NCBI GenBank assembly: GCA_937936355.1
Contig: CALDDM010000024.1
Span: 1-38,604 of the forward strand
Source: Minisyncoccota bacterium
GTDB taxonomy: Bacteria > Patescibacteriota > Minisyncoccia > Moranbacterales > GCA-2747515
DNA length: 38,604 nucleotides
Direction of reading: 5' to 3'
Shown: positions 29,732 through 38,300 of the stretch, one piece after another
Numbering within the stretch: the first letter of the stretch is position 1
Layout: each line of letters begins with the position of its first letter
Made by a program: the position numbers and the translations under genes
The notes under the pieces: generated by a model
Database searches by the model: none
The model's input: only the letters and a program-made list of their open reading frames with translations
Told to the model about the DNA's origin: nothing

Positions 29732-31201
29732 ATGCACAAACTAACAAAAACTGACTTCATCCAATTGCTCAACTGCCCTCAATCTCTTTGGCTCTTAAAA
29801 AATAAGCCAGAAGCATATAAAGAGTATGAAGCAGAATTTTCCCTCTTTCTCCAAAAGCTGATTAGAGAAGGTTATGAAGTTGAGGAGTACGTGACTCAGA
29901 TGTTTAAGGACGTGAAAGACCTAGAACAATTACCTACCAATAAGTCTCTGTCAGTGATAAATTCTCCAGGATTCTATTCTCAAGTTGCTCTGGAAACCTC
30001 TGAAGGTGTTTACGCTCGCCTTGATCTCGTTGAGTCACTTGGCGATAAGGTGATTGATATTTATGAAATTAAATCATCAACGTCTATCAAAAAAGACAAG
30101 AGACATAACCACCTCAAGGACATTGCCTTTCAAAAATATGTTGCACAGCAAAATGGCCTCACTGTCCGCGATGTGATTCATGTTCACCTCAATAAAGAAT
30201 TTATCAAAGATGGTGCCATAACGCCTGAGCATCTTCTCGTTCTAGAAAATGTAAATGATGCCGTAGTAGAAATCTACGATGCTACGTGTGAGGAGATTAA
30301 AATTGGCACAGATTTCATCAATCAAGATTCTATTAGTGAACATGCATGTGATTGTCTTGATAAGACATCCTCCAATCACTGCGACACATTTCGGTATTTT
30401 AACAGAGATATACCAACACATTCTATCTATGATCTGCAACGTATCAATCAAAAAAAGATTCTCGAATTACGTGAGCTTACTGTGTCTGATATTACAGACA
30501 TACCAACAGAATATAAACTCTCACCCTACCAAGAGCTGCAGCAGCTATCCCTACAAAGAGGTGAGCCGATCATTGATAAGCAGGAGGTGAAAGATGCTCT
30601 TAGCAAACTCACCTTCCCACTTTATTTCTTTGACTATGAGACACTGCCTTTTGCAGTTCCCAGAGTTAATGGTTATGGTCCACATCAACATACTCCAGTT
30701 CAGTTCTCACTCCATATCCTAGAAAAAAACGGTTCCCTAGAGCACAGAGAATACCTTGCCCAGATGCTTGAAGGACCTGAGAAACTCCTCTTAAAGATGC
30801 AAGAATATATTGGCACTACTGGCAGTTTGGTATCATGGTACGCATCATTTGAGATCTCCAAAAATCGTGAGATGAAAGAGCTGTATCCAGAATTTGCCTC
30901 ATTTCTCACAGATATTAATAATCGCACATTTGATCTCATGGACCCCTTTAGAAAAGACTATGTTGATGCAAAATTTCATGGCTCTAACTCTATCAAAAGT
31001 GTACTACCAGTACTTGTACCAGAGCTTTCCTACAAAGATCTAGAAATCCAAGGTGGCACAATGGCAGTTGATGCTGCAGAAAGACTCTACGATATGACTG
31101 ATCCTAATGAAATACAGGAGATCAGGAAGGCAATGCTTGCATACTGTGAACTAGACACACTTGCGATGGTCAAAATTTATCAAAAACTTCTAGAGATCTA
31201 G
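29732..31201 (+). CDS. DUF2779 nuclease: Cas4/RecB-like domain fused to DnaQ-like exonuclease domain
   Basis: A 489-residue cytoplasmic protein. The N-terminal part has a PD-(D/E)XK nuclease pattern: YARLDLVE (Asp98), IYEIKSS (Glu112-x-Lys114), and IAFQKYV (Gln134, Tyr136). Cys15 with Cys206, Cys208 and Cys217 could hold a Cas4/AddB-like 4Fe-4S cluster. The C-terminal DUF2779 part begins FFDYET (Asp301-x-Glu303), continues with LVSWYASFE and ends YCELDTLAM, the order of RNase H-fold 3'-5' exonucleases. It probably acts on DNA ends. Its stop is one base from the stop of the convergent FtsK-gamma gene; the defence operon follows. Confidence 0.8.
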   Translation: MHKLTKTDFIQLLNCPQSLWLLKNKPEAYKEYEAEFSLFLQKLIREGYEVEEYVTQMFKDVKDLEQLPTNKSLSVINSPGFYSQVALETSEGVYARLDLVESLGDKVIDIYEIKSSTSIKKDKRHNHLKDIAFQKYVAQQNGLTVRDVIHVHLNKEFIKDGAITPEHLLVLENVNDAVVEIYDATCEEIKIGTDFINQDSISEHACDCLDKTSSNHCDTFRYFNRDIPTHSIYDLQRINQKKILELRELTVSDITDIPTEYKLSPYQELQQLSLQRGEPIIDKQEVKDALSKLTFPLYFFDYETLPFAVPRVNGYGPHQHTPVQFSLHILEKNGSLEHREYLAQMLEGPEKLLLKMQEYIGTTGSLVSWYASFEISKNREMKELYPEFASFLTDINNRTFDLMDPFRKDYVDAKFHGSNSIKSVLPVLVPELSYKDLEIQGGTMAVDAAERLYDMTDPNEIQEIRKAMLAYCELDTLAMVKIYQKLLEI

Positions 31202-31202
31202 A

Positions 31203-31547
31203 CTATATTTTATCAACGTCTTTCTCTAAAATTTCTCGTGGCTTTGATCCATCCGCGGGCCCGATCACTCCATCATCTTCTAGCTCATCCATAAGTCTTG
31301 CTGCACGAGAGTACCCAATTTTCATTCTTCTCTGGATGTATGATGTTGATGCCTTTCCTGTGTCTTGTACAATCTTTTTTGCATCTTCATATATATCTCC
31401 ACTACTTTCATATAGTTTTCTTGCTTCGTTATCGTCAAATGCCTTTTTCATACTTTTTAGCGCATCATCATACTGCGCGTAAGAACTCACTTTCTTTTCA
31501 AGTTTTTCTATTCTCTCTAGGAGATCTGCAATTTCTTTATCTGACAT
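31203..31547 (-). CDS. stand-alone FtsK gamma-type winged-helix protein
   Basis: A 114-residue protein. After an N-terminal coiled coil (IADLLERIEKLEKKVSSY), residues about 47-114 match the FtsK/SpoIIIE gamma domain: IVQDTGKASTSYIQRRMKIG, YSRAARLMDELEDDGVIG and PADGSKPREIL. In FtsK this domain reads the polar KOPS/SRS motifs and activates XerD; here the motor and membrane parts are absent. The coiled coil may allow dimers or binding to another factor. It lies 40 bp after a second gene of the same type. Confidence 0.82.
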   Translation of the reverse strand: MSDKEIADLLERIEKLEKKVSSYAQYDDALKSMKKAFDDNEARKLYESSGDIYEDAKKIVQDTGKASTSYIQRRMKIGYSRAARLMDELEDDGVIGPADGSKPREILEKDVDKI

Positions 31548-31586
31548 ACTATTTACTTAATCATTATAATTTATTTTGAACTTTTT

Positions 31587-31898
31587 TTAGATCTCAATCA
31601 CATCTCTTACGCCCTTACTGTTGATCTTACCTACAATACCATCAGCCTCGAGAATATCAAGTAGCTCTGATGCATATGATTTTTTAATATAGAATCTTTT
31701 ACTGAGAGCTGTCTTTGTTGTTCTGCCAGATTCTATAACATAACCCTTTACTTGATTGTAGAGAGTCTTTTCTTCAAGAACATCTATCTCATGATCATAA
31801 TGATAACCCTCCACCTCTTCTTCAGGCTTCTTTGCACCACATGCATAGCAATATGTATGCGAGTCCCCCATAAGTACGTCACAGTGTGAACAGTACAT
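31587..31898 (-). CDS. zinc ribbon plus diverged FtsK gamma-type winged helix
   Basis: A 103-residue protein. The N terminus has CSHC and CYAC pairs (Cys3, Cys6, Cys17, Cys20), a zinc ribbon. Residues about 45-103 (LYNQVKGYVIESGRTTKTAL, YASELLDILEADGIVG) align with the gamma domain of the neighbouring gene but have lost most of the basic recognition helix (KRFYIKKS against QRRMKIGYS), so DNA specificity has probably changed. First gene of the pair. Confidence 0.72.
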   Translation of the reverse strand: MYCSHCDVLMGDSHTYCYACGAKKPEEEVEGYHYDHEIDVLEEKTLYNQVKGYVIESGRTTKTALSKRFYIKKSYASELLDILEADGIVGKINSKGVRDVIEI

Positions 31899-31920
31899 AT
31901 GTTTTTTTATCTTTTAACAA

Positions 31921-31950
31921 AAGAAAACACACGGAGAACCCGAGTGTATT
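31921..31950 (-). terminator. terminator of the defence operon
   Basis: ACAC-CGG and CCG-GTGT arms with one A bulge on each side, around AGAAC, followed on the minus strand by TTTTCTTT. It separates the GmrSD-type gene from the FtsK-gamma pair. Confidence 0.55.
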
Positions 31951-32074
31951 TGATAAACAAATTATAGCATGTGTGATTAGTTTTGTCAATTCAAAAAAAT
32001 TTTTTATTGTAAGAAATACTTTTTCCTCTTAAATTCCTCGACAATTTGTTGTTGGTTCTCTATTCTTACCCATA

Positions 32075-34186
32075 TTACACATACTCAAATTTGATACTTT
32101 CTGACCCCAAATCAAAATCATCTACAAGTCCCTTGAGAAAATTTACCTTCTCCTCAGTATTCAAATTCGTTTCCACATAAATACCCGTATCTTCTATTTC
32201 AGATGGACGACGCAGATTTTCCTGTGTATCTGAGATGTACCTTTCATATTTTTCGTTGTGCAAGAAATTCTCTGCCCCATATTTTTCAAGGAAGACCAAA
32301 ATGATGCCCTCATAAGCTGATGTCCAGTTTGAGTGCTCAAAGACATCACCAAACAACCATACTTTTCGTAACTTCCTCCCCTTTAGGGAGCCCTCTAAAG
32401 CATCGTCAATTGAGATGGCTTCACTGACTTCTACAGGTACAAATTTTGTCTCAGGATATACCCACAAATCTGAGATTTCCCGCTTCCACCATGATGCACG
32501 CTCATTAAGGGCTTCCTCATTCCATTCTTCAACATTTTTTATATATTGATTAATGTGAAGTGGACTACTATCAAAACCATTTTTCATCGTCTTTTTATCT
32601 TCAAACTTACGATTAGAGTATTTTGCATTATACCCAGTCAACGTGAGATTTGCCAAAGTATGTAAATACGCATCATGTATCTCATCATGTCTTTCACCGA
32701 GGTGCTCTCGCCATTCCTGTGTGAGGGTTTGTGGCATGATATGCTCTACAGAAAAATTAGTTTTCTTTTGTGCGAAACCTTTTAGCAACTCAGATTCGTT
32801 TTTCTGATGAGCATCTTCCACAGAACTCAGGATATAATTTACATTTGCTATACGTTGCTGATAAATTGGGTTCGACTCAATAGCAGCTTCTAACTCTTGG
32901 CCAGTAGGAAAACGTAGATTCAATCTTTTGTGGATTAATACATATTTCAAATGATCTACATATGCGTGTCCACCATCATCTTTTTTGCCATAGCCTATAA
33001 TATCTCTATGCAAAGAAGCAAACATTTTAGCAAGGCCTGTAGTATTTAGCCTTACGACTAGACGACGGGAAAGGTAAGATTCAATTATATAGAAAATCTC
33101 CGCTACCTCATCCCCTGCTATCTTTTCTTTTTTCCACAATCCTAAAGCCCTCATCAAAAAGGGATACGACACTTCCACGCCTAAGTAGTGAAGTCTGAAT
33201 GCTGCCTCTGCATAACCAGTAAACTTTGCATTTTCATCCTTGAGAAATTTCAAAAACAAGTAACTCTCAAGATGATCTATAATGCCATCATAAAATTTAC
33301 GTACAGATTTTTCGTTACTATGATCATCTCCAATTTTTTCAGCAAAAATATCTTTAAACTCCTTATAAACATCACGAATAACAACATCCCTTTCTCTTTC
33401 AACCGTAATATACGCCTTAAAAAAATCAGAGATGTAGTCTTGATTAACATCTGTAAGATTTTTTTCGATCTTTTGCCAGTACTCTTCAAAAACAATTTTT
33501 CTGATGTCATCGTCATTGAGCATTAGTGAGAAGTTGCGAATCTTATCTCCATCTGTAAGCGGCTTCCCTGTTGAGTTAATACTCTCAAAAACCTTCTGCG
33601 GATTATCATCCCTCTCATCGAGCTTTACCTCCACAATCTGAAATCGATCAAGTGCGCCTATATACTCATGGATATTTTCTTTACCACTGAAGTAATCAAG
33701 GAATGTCTTATATGCTTTATATAGTCGAGATTCTCGCTCAGTTAATGTAAGTTTTTCAGCATTTCCGTTTGATTCATAAATCTTGCGATAGATTTGATTA
33801 TCAGACGTGACAGTTCTCAGTTTAATCCGCTTATCCTCATCACCAAATTCATTTGAAAGATAGGATTTATTGATCTGGTCAGCTGGCATCTCAGACTTTT
33901 CTTCATTAGCAAGGACCACATGATAAATAGCTGTCATCATAAGCAGTACAGTAGTAGTACGTTGTTGGCCATCAATGATCTTTTTCTCATTGATATTTCC
34001 ACTATCTATATAAACAACATTACCAAAATAGTGATTCCTATCACCTCCCTTTGCATTCTCAAGATCACGAAGGAAGCTCTCAATATTCTCTGCACTCCAA
34101 CTATATGGACGCTGAAAATCGGGAATATCAAAGTTTGCATTAGGCGTATAGAGAAATGCTTGAATTGTACTATCTTGGCTTTTCAT
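32075..34186 (-). CDS. GmrSD-type DUF262/HNH (DUF1524) nuclease
   Basis: A 703-residue protein. The N-terminal DUF262 domain shows IPDFQRPYSW (residues 21-30), DGQQRTTT (72-79) and FESINSTGKPLTDGDKIRN (200-218); this ParB-like fold hydrolyses NTP in GmrS. The C-terminal HNH part shows EHIMPQT (481-487), LANLTL (511-516) and N520-AKYSNRKF, the order of GmrD/DUF1524. The last 140 residues (LRKVWLFGDVFEHSNWTSAY and onward) look like a DUF5655-type tail. Such proteins are type IV restriction enzymes that cut modified DNA. It starts five bases after the preceding gene's stop, so it is part of the same operon as the helicase-methylase. Confidence 0.88.
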   Translation of the reverse strand: MKSQDSTIQAFLYTPNANFDIPDFQRPYSWSAENIESFLRDLENAKGGDRNHYFGNVVYIDSGNINEKKIIDGQQRTTTVLLMMTAIYHVVLANEEKSEMPADQINKSYLSNEFGDEDKRIKLRTVTSDNQIYRKIYESNGNAEKLTLTERESRLYKAYKTFLDYFSGKENIHEYIGALDRFQIVEVKLDERDDNPQKVFESINSTGKPLTDGDKIRNFSLMLNDDDIRKIVFEEYWQKIEKNLTDVNQDYISDFFKAYITVERERDVVIRDVYKEFKDIFAEKIGDDHSNEKSVRKFYDGIIDHLESYLFLKFLKDENAKFTGYAEAAFRLHYLGVEVSYPFLMRALGLWKKEKIAGDEVAEIFYIIESYLSRRLVVRLNTTGLAKMFASLHRDIIGYGKKDDGGHAYVDHLKYVLIHKRLNLRFPTGQELEAAIESNPIYQQRIANVNYILSSVEDAHQKNESELLKGFAQKKTNFSVEHIMPQTLTQEWREHLGERHDEIHDAYLHTLANLTLTGYNAKYSNRKFEDKKTMKNGFDSSPLHINQYIKNVEEWNEEALNERASWWKREISDLWVYPETKFVPVEVSEAISIDDALEGSLKGRKLRKVWLFGDVFEHSNWTSAYEGIILVFLEKYGAENFLHNEKYERYISDTQENLRRPSEIEDTGIYVETNLNTEEKVNFLKGLVDDFDLGSESIKFEYV

Positions 34187-34191
34187 GGCAC

Positions 34192-35106
34192 TTACTTTAA
34201 TTGACTAACAAATCTTATAATTTTATCCTCTTTCCAGTTTTTTATTTTTACATATTTACCATTATGTCCTTGAGGTTTATTTTCACGACAGCCCTTGCAC
34301 ACAAGCTCCTCCACACGATCAGACTCTAGGCCAAAGAGCGTGAGCGCACCTGATATAACTCGCCTACTATGTTTACAACTCATGGGGATCACATACTTCA
34401 ATCCATCCATCTGAAAGATGTTCCAACTGATGATCTCAGCAATGTCTTCTTGCATTTTAAGTGTGGGCTTCCTCTCAAACTTATCCGAATAATAATCAAT
34501 GAAAGTATAGAGGAGATTCTCTCGTGCAATCAAAATATTGTCTCCTTGCCACTCATATCCATATGAACTCTGAAATGCAATTTTTGCCCACTTAAGCCAT
34601 TCATTACGCTTATCGCAGTATTTTGAAACATATCGCATCTTCTTATCCAGAAACCCAACTCTTCTCTTGAGTGGTAAGACCTCTCTACTGTCAGAGACAG
34701 GATCATAACGTGAGACGACATATGGCGCTTCTCCACAGGTGATTTCGAGGCGTAACTCACTGACATAATCTTGCCAGTTAAACTTGGTAATTCTTCGTCT
34801 CTTATCCACAGAATCATTCATCTGCTTTACGATATGAAGCGGAGTAAACACCTCTGCCTTGTCTCGTGTACGGCGGATTTGCTCCTCACGACTTTTGGCA
34901 GCACGAGGTTGTATGACTTTTCCGTATATATCTGTCACAAGCCTAGGTAAAATCTGTTTACCAGACTCAAAAGCATTCCCTCTATTCTCATATGAATCAG
35001 TACACCACAAAATGTTCATTTTAGTAGTTTGATCCCTGAGTAACAAATCGAGAATATCACCTTTTTCTAATAGTCGATCTTCTACAATATCAATGTGGCT
35101 GCTCAT
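34192..35106 (-). CDS. restriction 'subunit M'-like protein
   Basis: A 304-residue protein. It carries AEVFTPLHIVKQMND (about residues 87-101), the segment that normally opens N6-adenine methylases of type I/IIG enzymes, then EITCGEAPYVVSRYD and AFQSSYGYEWQGDNILIAREN, and IISWNIFQMDGL. There is no FxGxG or NPPY motif, so it is not a full methylase; database entries of this type are usually named restriction subunit M and sit beside helicase-methylase genes. A late CxxC-like pair (CKHS, CKGC) may bind metal. It lies between the helicase-methylase and the GmrSD-type gene and probably belongs to the same complex. Confidence 0.65.
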   Translation of the reverse strand: MSSHIDIVEDRLLEKGDILDLLLRDQTTKMNILWCTDSYENRGNAFESGKQILPRLVTDIYGKVIQPRAAKSREEQIRRTRDKAEVFTPLHIVKQMNDSVDKRRRITKFNWQDYVSELRLEITCGEAPYVVSRYDPVSDSREVLPLKRRVGFLDKKMRYVSKYCDKRNEWLKWAKIAFQSSYGYEWQGDNILIARENLLYTFIDYYSDKFERKPTLKMQEDIAEIISWNIFQMDGLKYVIPMSCKHSRRVISGALTLFGLESDRVEELVCKGCRENKPQGHNGKYVKIKNWKEDKIIRFVSQLK

Positions 35107-35115
35107 CTTTTTTTT

Positions 35116-35355
35116 CTAAACGTCCTGAAAGTTTACAATATTACTTTCATTTTTAACCTGGACATTGCTCATAACGAAATCTCGTATACCCGTATCAACC
35201 TTATATTTCTCAAAAAGACATTCGTCAATTTCTGAAATAGTACCCTTCCACCACATCTCTGTATAGTCCTGAATCGGGACAGCGCCCCAAGCTGTTGTTG
35301 AATGTTGTGAATGCTTATTCAAATATAGAAGCGCCCTTGCAAAATTTGTCATCAA
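35116..35355 (-). CDS. C-terminal continuation of the helicase-methylase in another frame
   Basis: This 79-residue frame is not an independent gene. Its in-frame upstream extension reads EDAKYLMTNFARALLYLNKH, then VPIQDYTEMWW, CLFEKYKVD, which is the conserved tail of Eco57I-type methylases after the ExYxVxGxFD block (family pattern: sequence of A-x-x-x-YL-x-T-K-F-x-R, then VP-x-QDF). The preceding frame ends GVFDTYDLAQKTQST and stops at 35352. A one-base loss (or two-base gain) near 35370 splits the protein. No slippery heptamer is present, so this is a mutation or sequencing error. Confidence 0.7.
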   Translation of the reverse strand: MMTNFARALLYLNKHSQHSTTAWGAVPIQDYTEMWWKGTISEIDECLFEKYKVDTGIRDFVMSNVQVKNESNIVNFQDV

Positions 35356-38300
35356 GTACTTTGCGTCTTCTGTGCTAAATCATATGTGTCAAATACTCCA
35401 CTCTCTTGCCATGTTTCAGTAGTTGCAACATTTGGTCCCGCTATGATTATGTCGGCGTATGCTCCTCCCAGTCCTGATTTTTCAGACCAATTCCCCCATG
35501 CATATGGCACAAATACCTTATACTTTTTTAGCGCTTTTGTAACTTTTGGAAATGGATAATCTAATGGCACAAATTTTACTACTCTCCCACTTTTTCCACC
35601 AGTCCACAACTCAATATCGCTATTTTTTTTGCGCTCGTTCTGCACTTGAGGCAATTCACACTTTTTTGGATTTTGAAGGAAATCTGTGTGCAGGCCATAT
35701 GGCTTACGTGATGATGTAATTTTTTGTACAGGCTTAAAATTGGGAGTCATCTTCACGGTCTTTGCCAAATCCTCTATCTCTTTTGGTTTCTTTACCTCTT
35801 CCTTTCTCCAAACTAGTTTTTCATTTTTTTCACTTGTGCCATTAGTAAGAATTTTTTGCTTACCATTGAGCTTGTTATCATAGCCCTTTTTCCAGAAAAT
35901 AATATTAGTCCACTCTGCGCCAACTACTCCCGGAAAAGCATTTTGTACATTATCAATCTGTACTATTTGATGATCAGTTTTTATCTCTTTAGTATTTAAT
36001 TTACTCAAGTTATTTCCATCTTTAGGCTCTTGCCATCCAGTAGGAAAAATCAGCGAAACCACATCTCCCATCTCTCTCGCAGCCAGGTAGAAAAAGGGAT
36101 ATATTTGCTGATGATTGTCTCCCTGATATGGCGGATTTCCAATTATTGCGTCAAACTTCATATCACTTAGATTAAACTTCTTTTTTAATTCTGCATGGAG
36201 ATCGTAGTCTTTGTACCCATCAACTTTCTGCAATTTTTGTACAAGATCCTTTATGTAGATAATATTCGTCTGAGTACCAGAATATCCAGCTAGCGTCCGC
36301 TGTGTGATCATCTTTGCCATCGGACTTTTGCAGATGACATAGATATTATTTTCTATCACTGCAGACCAGAGACTTTCAAAGACATTTTCTTCACCATGAA
36401 ACTCACCAGAGAGGAGTTCTCTGTAAAAATTGTATGCTGCAAGCAATGGATACAGACCTGATTTACTGTTAATCTCCAGGACACGCGCATCCGTATCACT
36501 CCAGATTTTAGTAACATTGCCTTGATCTATCCACTTGGGTAGACCTGTTTCATTATTCATCTCACGAAAGTCACTCCCGCCAAGAGTACTACTAATATGA
36601 CGATTGACTACATCCCACGGTGTGAGGACTGTTTCTTTGTCGGGATTCTTAAACGTTTTGAAGATTTCAGCAATTGCTTGGATACGCTCATGTGGTGGTA
36701 GCTGATCACAATCATACGCCTTTGCTCTAATACTTCTCGTTACACCTCTGAAAACCTCTTCATCATAGTATTTTATGAACTTGCGAAATTGTTTTTTCGA
36801 GAGTCCTTTTGGCATAAACTCCTCCCATGATTCTGAGTCAACAAGATCAATGAAATCGTTTATGCCTACACCTTTTTCGACAGAGATTTTTGCTCCATAC
36901 ACAAGCATAGGCATACGAATACTCACAGCCCTAAGAATATCAATTGCCGTTTTCTTTTGTTTCCTAGCTTCTTGTAGTTGCTTTAGTACTTCCTTTTCTT
37001 TTTCCGTAAGTGATTTCTTTTTTCTTTTTTTCTCTTCTGCTTCTTCAGCCTTTTTTCTCTGCATTTCATCCATGCCGTGCTCATTGATTTTCACATCTTT
37101 GACGGATTTAGAGGATTGCGTACCCACTATCTCTTTTAAGTCACTAAATTGATTGAGGTCAACCTCCTGTAATTCTAGTAACTGATCATTGTATAATCGT
37201 GGATCATCAAAGCCATTTCTTGCAACCCTCTCTATTGCAGCCTTTTTGAGGCGCTCTAGCATATTATTTACATCAAAGGCCTTCATAGAGCCTTCGCTCG
37301 CAGCCAAGATAGGACAGAAATTAAGAAATTGCGCCATCTTTTCTTTTTGTTCTGCGGAATTCTTTTTACCTGCCTTGTGGTTGATCTCAATTGCTTCCGC
37401 TACGAGTCTGAGTGTGCGATCGGGAGCAAAATCAAAAACGTAACCTTTAGTCTTAATCTTTCCATCAATACGAGCAGGCGTTTGACACCGAAATGCAGTT
37501 TGCAGATAAGACGATGCAGAGTTTGTGTCAGATAGCATGAATACTGCTGTCCACTGCTTAATCGATGCTCCTGTTGTAAGTCTTTGACCTGTCAAAGTAA
37601 TAGTATAGTCATTTTTATCTATAGCTTTCTCTACTCTTTTTTTCGCATCCATATCTAGATCATCATCATTTTTTGGTGATCCAGAAATATTTACAATGCC
37701 AAAAGTACTGAATACTGGATGCTTATTAAGCAGAGACTCCATTGCTTCTATAATTTTTACCCTGTTCGGGAGTAGCCACATCACGTGCTTATTATACGAA
37801 CGATATTCCTCTGTTGCATACGGGAACTTTGTTTTAAGTCGATCATTTACAAGCAAATCCAAGAAACGATTTACCATATCCTCGTGCCTGAACTGCGGTA
37901 AATCATTACCTTCATCATCTTTTAGCACTCGGAAGAACTCATGAAACTTAAATGCCCCGTCAAGAGCATCACAAAACTCACCATTGCCAAAACCAATATC
38001 AGCGCTGAACTTGTCTATGTCATACGTAAACATTGAGATCTCTGGGAGATCAGCGTAAGGATTTGGAATGCCTGAGCATTTACTTTCCCATTCTTTTTTG
38101 GCGGCTTGTTCCATCACATAATCCCAGGTGTAAATCTCACTCTCATGGTGCTTATGCAATATATTAAAAGGTGTGCCAGATAATCTTAAAGCAAAACTCG
38201 CTGGCACTTTACCCAATGTAGCCATTCCTAAATCACTCTCTGTTCCCTCATGCGCCTCATCGATGATCATCATATCCCAATGATTCTCAAAGATTTCTTT

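Noticed and set aside
35360-35380. Programmed ribosomal frameshift in the helicase-methylase
   Set aside because: No slippery heptamer, no downstream stem-loop and no internal Shine-Dalgarno; a simple indel explains it.
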